A DNA stretch of 6,683 bases from Rhodospirillales bacterium. Its GTDB lineage: Bacteria > Pseudomonadota > Alphaproteobacteria > UBA9219. Within the stretch, counting starts at the first letter, position 1; each line of letters begins with the position of its first letter. Below are positions 1 to 4,105 of this stretch, piece by piece. A program made the translations under genes and the position numbers. Location: the NCBI GenBank assembly GCA_015654915.1, contig JAATFY010000174.1, positions 1 through 6,683 of the forward strand, given 5' to 3'. Below the pieces are notes generated by a model. That model did no database searches. It was not told the origin of the DNA and was given only the letters and a program-made list of their open reading frames with translations.

Positions 1-1
1 A

Positions 2-934
2 GGATATCAGATCACCTACGACCAGCGCGAACTGTTCTGCTTTCCGCGCCATGTGATTTTCCGGTTCACGAATGTGAAATGGCAGAATACAAACAATATC
101 GGCTTTCACGCCGACGATATCGATATCGCGGCGACGCCGTGGCAGTGGCGGAAATTCGACGCGAAATTCACGCACCATGTGGAGATCGACGCGCCGGTGG
201 ACGAAGACGGCCACACCCTGATCCTGGGCGGCGAGAACGGACGCGCGCATGTCGAGCTTGATCCTGACGGTTTCTGGAGATTCAGCCGCGTGTCGCTGAC
301 GCAGGCCAAACTGGGTCAAACGCCGAATTACGTCGTGCTGGCCGAAAGCCTCGAAGCTTCCGCCGAACGTCCGGAAAAACCCGCCGCAGACCATACGCAG
401 GTCGGCCTGACGCTGCACGGCAACGCCGAAAACGTGACGCTGCCCGCGGATATACCTTCGCCTTTCGGGCTGAAGATGGCGCGGCTCGACGTCGATCTGC
501 GCGTGATGGGCGCGGTGCCGGATTTCCGCCGCCGCGATTCCACGGACATCTGGAACAAGGATATGGGCGTGGTCGACTTCGACCGGCTGCGCACTGAATG
601 GGGTCCGCTCAAGCTTACGGCCAAAGGTACCATGGGCTTCGACGACGACCTGCAGCCCGAAGGCGCGTTCGCGGGCGCGGTTGAGAATCATCAGGCGGTT
701 TTAAAGGCGCTGATGGAACATGATTTTATCGCCAAGCGGCAGGAAGCCATGCTGAATTCGGCGCTCAGCCTGTTCGCCAAGCCGTCGAAATTCGAAAACG
801 ATTCAGGGATTGAAATCCCGATTACGGTTCAGCTTGGCGGTTTGTTTCTCGGCCCCGTGCGGATATTTACGTTCCCGGAAATCGAATGGCCGCAAAATCC
901 GCCGCCTGCTTCCGCTCCGGCGCCAGCACCCTAA
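2..934 (+). CDS. DUF2125 family protein, 3' part (5' end outside the window)
   Basis: The frame is open from the first full codon at position 2 to the TAA at 932-934, giving 310 visible residues. The GTG at 53 is internal, because the frame continues upstream with GYQITYDQRELFCFP, so the true start and any N-terminal signal or anchor segment lie to the left. The pattern is that of DUF2125: an early G-Y/F-x(n)-FP stretch, beta-rich repeats of lipid-transfer or envelope type, and a conserved C-terminal block, here GPLKLTAKGTMGFDDDLQPE followed by an AVENHQAVLKAL helix. The protein ends in a Pro/Ala-rich tail (PPPASAPAPAP). The family is largely alphaproteobacterial, usually annotated as a membrane-anchored or exported protein of unknown function. 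Codon use is GC-rich, unlike the transposon cargo that follows. Family assignment rests on recalled motif similarity; no biochemical function should be inferred. Confidence 0.8.
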   Translation, partial: GYQITYDQRELFCFPRHVIFRFTNVKWQNTNNIGFHADDIDIAATPWQWRKFDAKFTHHVEIDAPVDEDGHTLILGGENGRAHVELDPDGFWRFSRVSLTQAKLGQTPNYVVLAESLEASAERPEKPAADHTQVGLTLHGNAENVTLPADIPSPFGLKMARLDVDLRVMGAVPDFRRRDSTDIWNKDMGVVDFDRLRTEWGPLKLTAKGTMGFDDDLQPEGAFAGAVENHQAVLKALMEHDFIAKRQEAMLNSALSLFAKPSKFENDSGIEIPITVQLGGLFLGPVRIFTFPEIEWPQNPPPASAPAPAP

Positions 935-961
935 TTCCTCGGTTAAGTCATCGTTTGATGC

Positions 962-969
962 ATTTTTCT
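962..969. repeat. Target site duplication, left copy (ATTTTTCT)
   Basis: The eight bases ATTTTTCT directly abut the outer end of the left inverted repeat and are repeated exactly at 3724-3731, just outside the right inverted repeat. A direct repeat of this kind is the footprint of transposition. Eight base pairs is the duplication length known for the IS1595 family, which agrees with the transposase type. The perfect match suggests a recent insertion without later rearrangement. Confidence 0.95.
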
Positions 970-994
970 GGCAATTATATACTTCGCAAACCCA
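970..994 (+). repeat. Left terminal inverted repeat
   Basis: Reading inward, the end begins GGCAATTATATACTT, then CG, then CAAACCCA. The right end read inward is the same except GA in place of CG. The two mismatches fall where the right end forms the -35 box TTGACA of the transposase promoter, so this end (TTCGCA) lacks that promoter. A weak inverted repeat (AACCC at 989-993 with GGGTT at 1007-1011) overlaps its inner edge, just past the stop of the last cargo gene. Confidence 0.95.
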
Positions 995-1009
995 CAGCTA
1001 AATATGGGG

Positions 1010-1090
1010 TTATTTCATCTGGCTCTTAAACCATTCAACGACCGCCATCCCTATGATGACACCCGCCGCAATCTGTAAAATCAGTATCAT
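1010..1090 (-). CDS. Tiny single-pass membrane protein, 26 aa (cargo, last gene of the run)
   Basis: ATG at 1088-1090 and TAA at 1010-1012 give MILILQIAAGVIIGMAVVEW followed by FKSQMK. This is one hydrophobic helix (about residues 1-19) with a short basic C-terminal tail, a plausible inner-membrane peptide. A GGAAG sequence sits seven bases before the ATG. The ORF begins 14 bases after the stop of the 43-aa gene and ends 16 bases from the left inverted repeat, so it is the distal member of the five-gene run. It is too short for homology to be decisive. It is supported by position, ribosome binding site and a clean transmembrane pattern; a chance ORF remains possible. Function unknown. Confidence 0.5.
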   Translation of the reverse strand: MILILQIAAGVIIGMAVVEWFKSQMK

Positions 1091-1104
1091 CGCTTCACTT
1101 CCAG

Positions 1105-1236
1105 CTAGAGGTGAAAGTAGGTGGCTATGCCCACTATAACGACGACAACGGCAATAATCTGCATGTAAAGATTGATGGAGCCTAACTTCTCGTCAATTTG
1201 CTTGAGGAGAAGCATCTTTCTTTCATTGTCATCCAT
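1105..1236 (-). CDS. Small membrane protein, 43 aa (cargo)
   Basis: ATG at 1234-1236 and TAG at 1105-1107. The first 24 residues are charged and helix-forming (MDDNERKMLLLKQIDEKLGS), compatible with a short amphipathic or coiled-coil segment. A strong hydrophobic helix follows (about 25-41, MQIIAVVVVIVGIATYF). The start is supported by GAGGAG, which is contributed by the last two Glu codons of the preceding gene; the ATG begins three bases after that gene's TAA. This close coupling suggests co-translation with the 62-aa membrane protein. The layout (cytoplasmic charged head, one transmembrane anchor at the C-terminus) resembles small accessory or holin-like proteins but matches no family I can name. 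Function unknown. Confidence 0.65.
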   Translation of the reverse strand: MDDNERKMLLLKQIDEKLGSINLYMQIIAVVVVIVGIATYFHL

Positions 1237-1239
1237 TTC

Positions 1240-1428
1240 TTACTCCTCACGCAAGACGCGACGAATATCCCGCCCGATTAGATACAGCACACCACCTCCA
1301 ATAGCCGATGCCAGACCAGAAGCAGGTGTGCTGCTTTCAATGGCTGATTCAAAAACACCGATTAAGGTGATGGCTATAGCTACGCAGGAAAACAGAAAAT
1401 ATATAGCTGAACCGATTTTTGTTTTCAT
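1240..1428 (-). CDS. Small membrane protein with two predicted helices, 62 aa (cargo)
   Basis: I chose the ATG at 1426-1428 (MKTKIGSAIYFLF) over an upstream in-frame start at 1476 because a GGAG lies five bases before it and because the ATG overlaps the TGA of the 58-aa gene in an ATGA junction, typical of translational coupling. Residues 5-25 form a clear hydrophobic segment that could be a transmembrane helix or an uncleaved signal. A second, weaker hydrophobic stretch (about 38-53, rich in Gly/Ala) is followed by a charged tail, RDIRRVLREE. The final GAG GAG codons provide the ribosome binding site of the next gene. No recognised domain. A membrane role is inferred from hydrophobicity only. 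Confidence 0.7.
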   Translation of the reverse strand: MKTKIGSAIYFLFSCVAIAITLIGVFESAIESSTPASGLASAIGGGVLYLIGRDIRRVLREE

Positions 1429-1601
1429 TGGGGCTCCGCGCTTACAACCGCGCTTGAAGATAAGTTGACAATCCATTCCTTACCGCAATGGTCAAATTTC
1501 ACGACAGGCATATCTACCTTAACAACCTTGCAATTGTGATGCGTTGTCGTCGTACCGTCTTCTACAGTTTTTACCTGATAAACTTTTCCTACCGTTAGCA
1601 T
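1425..1601 (-). CDS. Small soluble hypothetical protein, 58 aa, probable beta-barrel (cargo)
   Basis: ATG at 1599-1601 with a near-perfect Shine-Dalgarno AGGAGG (1607-1612) five bases upstream; this decides the start over an in-frame ATG at 1715. The product (MLTVGKVYQVKTVEDGTTTT... VKFDHCGKEWIVNLSSSAVV) has alternating short beta strands and turns, with two Cys and a His-His pair in the middle. It resembles small uncharacterised proteins of about 60 residues in alphaproteobacterial genomes with a GxxYxVxTxEDG start and an IVN-SS-xFVSAEP end. The fold looks SH3-like. The gene follows the stop of the 54-aa gene by one base (TAATATG) and its own stop overlaps the next start. Function unknown; family resemblance is from memory. 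Confidence 0.8.
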   Translation of the reverse strand: MLTVGKVYQVKTVEDGTTTTHHNCKVVKVDMPVVKFDHCGKEWIVNLSSSAVVSAEPQ

Positions 1602-1602
1602 A

Positions 1603-1767
1603 TTATCCTCCTTTGGATTTTGACTTTCTAGTGGAAGGCTTCGCCTTCGCAATCCGGCGTAGTTTGCCTTCAAACGCAGCTTCGGATTCGCCGCATTCGG
1701 CCTTGCGGGCGGCATCTATAAATGCTTGCCGTTGACTCTTGTTTGATGTTTGGCGCTTAATTCTCAT
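1603..1767 (-). CDS. Small basic protein, 54 aa, divergent partner of DUF3800 (cargo, first gene of the run)
   Basis: The product MRIKRQTSNKSQRQAFIDAA... has a helical core with the pattern FIDAARKAECGESEAAFEGKLRRIAKAKP, then a Lys/Ser-rich tail. Small proteins with a comparable F-x2-AAR-x4-C/D-ES-x2-AF-x3-LR-x-IAK-x-KP pattern occur in many proteobacteria and mobile regions; I recall them near DUF3800 genes, but this needs checking. The start is uncertain. ATG 1767 is preceded by GGGGGAAAG at about eight bases. ATG 1794 (nine residues longer) lacks a ribosome binding site and shares its CATG with the DUF3800 start on the other strand. The last codons, AAA GGA GGA TAA, form the Shine-Dalgarno of the next gene. 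A TATAAA at 1808-1813 (minus strand) could be a -10 box, without a convincing -35. No enzymatic motif. The basic tail might bind nucleic acid, which is speculative. Confidence 0.75.
   Translation of the reverse strand: MRIKRQTSNKSQRQAFIDAARKAECGESEAAFEGKLRRIAKAKPSTRKSKSKGG
1732..1761 (+). promoter_or_regulatory. Candidate promoter for the DUF3800 gene
   Basis: TTGACT at 1732-1737 (5/6 to the -35 consensus) and CTTAAT at 1756-1761 (4/6 to the -10 consensus) are separated by 18 bases. Transcription would start near 1768, giving a leader of about 25 bases before the ATG at 1793. This would exclude the in-frame TTG at 1739 as start. The boxes lie inside, and antisense to, the 54-aa gene, so the two divergent transcripts would overlap. 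Prediction by eye only. Confidence 0.4.
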
Positions 1768-1792
1768 TCCCCGCACTTTCCCCCGCGCTGTC

Positions 1793-2575
1793 ATGGATTG
1801 CCATTTGTTTATAGATGAGGTTGGCAATAGCGACCTCGATCATCCAGATGAACGTTATCTTAGCCTAACCGGCATTATAACAAAAGTGGATGGTCATGGA
1901 AAATGGATAACGAATGAAATTGAAAAGTTAAAATCCGACCTTTTTGGGCATAACCCACCATCAAGAACGATCATTCTACACAGGAAGGACATTCTGAACC
2001 GTAGGGGGCCATTTGCTGTTCTCAAAGACACCGCAAAAAATATAATATGGGAAGAACGCATTTTAGATTTGATTGGGCGACTACCCTATATTGCCATCAC
2101 AGTGGTAATTGATAAGCACGCACATAACGAAAAATACGGGGTATGGAAGTATGACCCTTATCATTATTGTATGCACAACCTTATGGAACGTTATGCTCTC
2201 TGGTTAAACAGACATGATTTGATTGGAAATGTGGTGATTGAGCCTCGATACAAAAAAGCTGATAAAGCTTTGAAAAAGTCATTCGCCTATGTTTACGCCA
2301 ATGGAACTGAAAATATTCCGGCTTCTTTGTTTCAAAAGCGGTTGACCTCTAAAGAGCTTCGCTTCGAGCAAAAGCAGGCTAACGTATGCGGGCTACAATT
2401 GGTTGATCTCCTAGCTTATCCAAGCCAGTTGATAATGAGAAAGAAACACGAAGGGCAGCCGATTTCCCCAACGGCATTCGGCACAAAAATTTATGATGTG
2501 TTAGAGCGAAAGAAATTTGCACGCCATCCCACGAAACTTCACATTGATGGATGGGGAAGAAAATGGCTTCCATAA
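1793..2575 (+). CDS. DUF3800 domain protein (putative RNase H-like nuclease), 260 aa (cargo)
   Basis: The product begins MDCHLFIDEVGNSD, the hallmark DUF3800 N-terminus (FIDESGN-type strand with an acidic pair, here D8 and E9). Further acidic positions follow the family pattern: H63/D66 in LHRKDI, D107 in VVIDKH, E150 in VVIEPR, and D205 in the C-terminal GLQLVDLLAYP helix. This spacing of D, D/E and D suggests an RNase H-like active site, and DUF3800 is usually described as a predicted nuclease or integrase-fold protein without a proven activity. Length is normal for the family. There is no signal peptide or membrane segment, so it is cytoplasmic. I chose ATG 1793 because the family motif starts there and a candidate promoter lies upstream; a TTG at 1739 would add 18 poorly conserved residues. 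No Shine-Dalgarno is visible, so initiation may be near-leaderless or weak. Base composition is clearly AT-richer than the host genes. DUF3800 genes are common in phages, islands and transposons; a defence or maintenance role is conjecture. Confidence 0.88.
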   Translation: MDCHLFIDEVGNSDLDHPDERYLSLTGIITKVDGHGKWITNEIEKLKSDLFGHNPPSRTIILHRKDILNRRGPFAVLKDTAKNIIWEERILDLIGRLPYIAITVVIDKHAHNEKYGVWKYDPYHYCMHNLMERYALWLNRHDLIGNVVIEPRYKKADKALKKSFAYVYANGTENIPASLFQKRLTSKELRFEQKQANVCGLQLVDLLAYPSQLIMRKKHEGQPISPTAFGTKIYDVLERKKFARHPTKLHIDGWGRKWLP

Positions 2576-2583
2576 AGTAGAAC

Positions 2584-2619
2584 GGGGGCCTAAAGCCCCC
2601 GCCGAGGGCATTCGCCCTC
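2584..2619. terminator. Tandem GC-rich hairpins between convergent cargo and transposase genes
   Basis: Two perfect hairpins lie side by side. The first is GGGGGC-CTAAA-GCCCCC (2584-2600) and the second GAGGGC-ATTC-GCCCTC (2604-2619). They lie just after the DUF3800 stop and 73 bases beyond the transposase stop, between two convergent genes, so they probably work as a bidirectional terminator. Neither has a long T tract on the plus strand. On the minus strand the first stem is followed by GTTCTACTTTAT, only moderately T-rich. Confidence 0.55.
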
Positions 2620-2657
2620 TCCCTCCGATCTTGCAACCGGATTGTGTACAACTTATG

Positions 2658-2686
2658 CGAATCTCATTGATTCGTCAAGGTTTTTT
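2658..2686 (+). terminator. Weak hairpin plus T6 tract
   Basis: CGAATC-TCATT-GATTCG (2658-2674) is a six-base-pair stem, followed after six bases by TTTTTT (2681-2686). This could be a second terminator for plus-strand transcription from DUF3800, protecting the transposase 3' end from antisense reading. The gap between stem and T tract and the low GC content of the stem make it marginal. Confidence 0.3.
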
Positions 2687-2691
2687 GACTT

Positions 2692-3657
2692 TCAAAGAGA
2701 CTCGCTTTGTGAGTCCTTGTACATCAAACGCTTACCAACAATACCCACAAGAGCAACCTGCGCCCTCTCACTGTCGTTAACTTTTCGTTCATTATATCTG
2801 AAGTCGAACTCGGCCACATAGCGGCCAAGATGTTGCTGGCTGACGTGATGGAATGTGCCGACAATTCCCCGCTTCAAGATGGAGAAGTAATTTTCGACCG
2901 TATTTGTGTGCCAAAAGGTGCCGCGTACATACTCGCCGCCGCTATGGTTCACCGAACCATGTCCGGCAAAGTCGTCCGTTACAGCCGGATAAACCTTGGC
3001 TTCATCCGTCATCAGGTAGGTTTTCTTGTCGATATGGCGGTTAAGAATAGGACGGAGCGTTTTCGCCGTAACTTCCGGCAGGTGCATGGAACGCACTTTA
3101 CCATCACGCTCGACAAGGGAAACCACAGGCGCTTTGCCGACCGCACCACGTCCAGCGCGTAAACGCTTATTGGCGTGTTTGTTCTTCTCCTTACCGCCCA
3201 CATAAGTCTCGTCGATCTCCACAACCTTATTCTGGCCACCCATAGGCGTGATATTGCCGTCCTTCATGGCCTCTCTAATGCGATGGCACATAAACCACGC
3301 GCTCTTGTAAGTGATTTCCAAGGTGCGCTGGATTTGCAGGGCAGAAATGCCTTTCTTGCTGCTGCTCATTAGGTAAGTAGCCTGTAACCATTTATGCAGG
3401 GGAATGTGGCTGCTTTCGTAAACGGTGCCCACGGTCACCGTAAACTGCTCACGGCAAGCGCCGCATTTTTTCAGGCCGAGGCGTTCCTTACCTTCGGGGT
3501 TCTTCTTAGAGGGCTTGGATTTGACGCCTTCGAGGCAATAGACTTTCTCTGTGCTGCCGCAGTGGGGACAGATCGCGCCATGAGGCCACAGGATGCCCTC
3601 TAGGTAGGCGTAAGCCTTGGCTTCGTCGTGAAAGTGAGGCTTGGACAGGATAGACAT
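2692..3657 (-). CDS. IS1595-family transposase, 321 aa
   Basis: This enzyme moves the element through its inverted repeats. The order of parts matches IS1595-type transposases. There is an N-terminal zinc ribbon (C30-P-H-C33 and C65-G-A-C68). A helical DNA-binding segment follows, about 85-130 (KWLQATYLMSSSKKGISALQ... TYKSAWFMCHRIR). The catalytic ISXO2-like/DDE core has D149 in VEIDETYVGGKEKNK, D218 in LMTDEAKVY, and HTNTVENYFSILKRG at 250-264 (candidate third residue N252 or E255, with K262 downstream). The C-terminus has the usual RYVAEFDFRYNER motif (279-291). Length is normal and there is no frameshift or stop. The ATG at 3655-3657 has GGAG six bases upstream, and a promoter lies in the right inverted repeat. 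Convergent with DUF3800. I do not assign an IS1595 subgroup. Confidence 0.95.
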   Translation of the reverse strand: MSILSKPHFHDEAKAYAYLEGILWPHGAICPHCGSTEKVYCLEGVKSKPSKKNPEGKERLGLKKCGACREQFTVTVGTVYESSHIPLHKWLQATYLMSSSKKGISALQIQRTLEITYKSAWFMCHRIREAMKDGNITPMGGQNKVVEIDETYVGGKEKNKHANKRLRAGRGAVGKAPVVSLVERDGKVRSMHLPEVTAKTLRPILNRHIDKKTYLMTDEAKVYPAVTDDFAGHGSVNHSGGEYVRGTFWHTNTVENYFSILKRGIVGTFHHVSQQHLGRYVAEFDFRYNERKVNDSERAQVALVGIVGKRLMYKDSQSESL

Positions 3658-3681
3658 AGCGTTCTCCGTGGTTATGGGAAA

Positions 3682-3710
3682 ACACTACCCCTTGGGTATG
3701 GGTTTGTCAA
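3682..3710 (-). promoter_or_regulatory. Transposase promoter overlapping the right inverted repeat
   Basis: On the minus strand TTGACA (3705-3710, perfect -35) is followed after 17 bases by TAGTGT (3682-3687, 3/6 match to the -10). The transposase ATG is about 25 bases further. The -35 lies inside the inverted repeat. The spacer and -10 carry a small palindrome, TACCC-CTT-GGGTA (3686-3698), which could be a binding site for the transposase or a repressor. A promoter in the terminal repeat allows self-regulation by transposase binding, known in other IS families. Confidence 0.6.
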
Positions 3711-3723
3711 GTATATAATTGCC
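3699..3723 (-). repeat. Right terminal inverted repeat
   Basis: Read inward on the minus strand it starts GGCAATTATATACTT, then GA, then CAAACCCA, matching the left end at 23 of 25 positions. The exact target duplication follows outside it at 3724. The GA completes TTGACA, the -35 box of the transposase promoter. Confidence 0.95.
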
Positions 3724-3731
3724 ATTTTTCT
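3724..3731. repeat. Target site duplication, right copy (ATTTTTCT)
   Basis: Exact copy of 962-969, abutting the right inverted repeat. Joining 969 to 3732 reconstructs the unoccupied site, GATGCATTTTTCT followed by TGCTGCATAG. The target core is AT-rich. Confidence 0.95.
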
Positions 3732-4105
3732 TGCTGCATAGCTGTGTGTGGAGGCCATTGGTTTTACTTGAATAAAGGCCAACAAAAGTTCGTTAACCAA
3801 GTCGATAAACTATCATTACTTGATAAAGGTCAAAGTCCAGTTGCAGGACTTGGTCATATTACAACCTCGTTACGAGGCCGGACCGACGGCGACGCAGAAA
3901 AAGCAGGATTGAAACGAGGAGATTGAACCATGAATCACTGGCTTGCCCTTAACAATCTCTTCGGTTGCGTGGCCGTTCTTCTCTGTCTTGTGCCGCGTTG
4001 TCCGGAAAAAATCCCGCCGCTGCGGATAGCCGACCACACATAAAAATATCCGCTTCCGATCCTTCGCATAAATCCATAGATAGCAACCCTATTTAGGCAA
4101 GTCAC
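3732..4105. other. Intergenic region with no confidently called gene
   Basis: This 374-base stretch separates the transposon from the c-di-GMP gene. The first half (to about 3860) is AT-richer and holds an imperfect direct repeat (TTACTTGAATAAAGGCCAA at 3764-3782, TTACTTGATAAAGGTCAA at 3816-3833) and two short hairpins (AAGTCC...GGACTT, 3833-3851; CCTCG-TTA-CGAGG just after). An open frame from about 3744 to 3926 has no ribosome binding site and no recognisable family, so it is not called. The second half is GC-richer and contains a possible 37-aa ORF (3930-4043). The last 60 bases before the regulator start hold no convincing promoter. No tRNA or known riboswitch was recognised. Confidence 0.5.
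3930..4043 (+). CDS. Possible small hydrophobic ORF, 37 aa
   Basis: ATG at 3930 is preceded by GAGGAG eight bases upstream, the best ribosome binding site right of the transposon. The product starts MNHWLALNNLFGCVAVLLCL and ends VPRCPEKIPPLRIADHT. It has a hydrophobic stretch (about 9-21) and two Cys, which could make a small membrane or exported peptide. It ends 62 bases before the REC-PAS-GGDEF-EAL start on the same strand and could act as a leader or upstream ORF. I recognise no family, and a chance ORF is quite possible. Confidence 0.3.
   Translation: MNHWLALNNLFGCVAVLLCLVPRCPEKIPPLRIADHT

Larger units (their letters stand above)
970..3723. mobile_element. IS1595-family transposon with passenger genes, 2754 bp, structurally complete
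   Basis: Both ends are defined directly by the sequence: a 25-bp inverted repeat (970-994 against 3699-3723, 23 of 25 identical) bracketed by an exact 8-bp duplication. The 321-aa IS1595-type transposase is at the right end, reading leftward. The rest is cargo: DUF3800 on the plus strand and five tiny genes on the minus strand. Simple IS1595 elements are roughly 0.7-1.1 kb; the family is known to include larger members with passenger genes, and this one fits that class. Every gene appears intact, with no frameshift or internal stop, so the element could be active if the transposase is expressed. The DUF3800 cargo is AT-rich relative to the flanking chromosome, which points to a separate origin. 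Removing the element and one duplication restores a plain intergenic region between the DUF2125 gene and the c-di-GMP gene. Confidence 0.93.

Noticed and set aside
1172..1468. Plus-strand frame opposite the small cargo genes
   Set aside because: No ribosome binding site; the opposite strand has several coupled ORFs with good ribosome binding sites.
1739..1792. Upstream TTG start for DUF3800 adding 18 residues
   Set aside because: The family motif begins at the ATG at 1793, and the candidate -10 box lies downstream of the TTG.
2830..3603. Several plus-strand frames inside the transposase
   Set aside because: All lie opposite the intact transposase and contain no recognisable domain.
3905..3916. 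GGATTGAAAC, resembling the end of a CRISPR repeat
   Set aside because: Present once; no regularly spaced repeats or cas genes in the window.
3744..3926. Open frame ending in AEKAGLKRGD, similar to a PDZ-domain motif
   Set aside because: Only about ten residues match, the rest has no PDZ pattern, and no ribosome binding site precedes it; probably chance.
3732..4105. c-di-GMP riboswitch upstream of the GGDEF-EAL gene
   Set aside because: I looked for the conserved GEMM core and tetraloop-receptor elements and did not see them.
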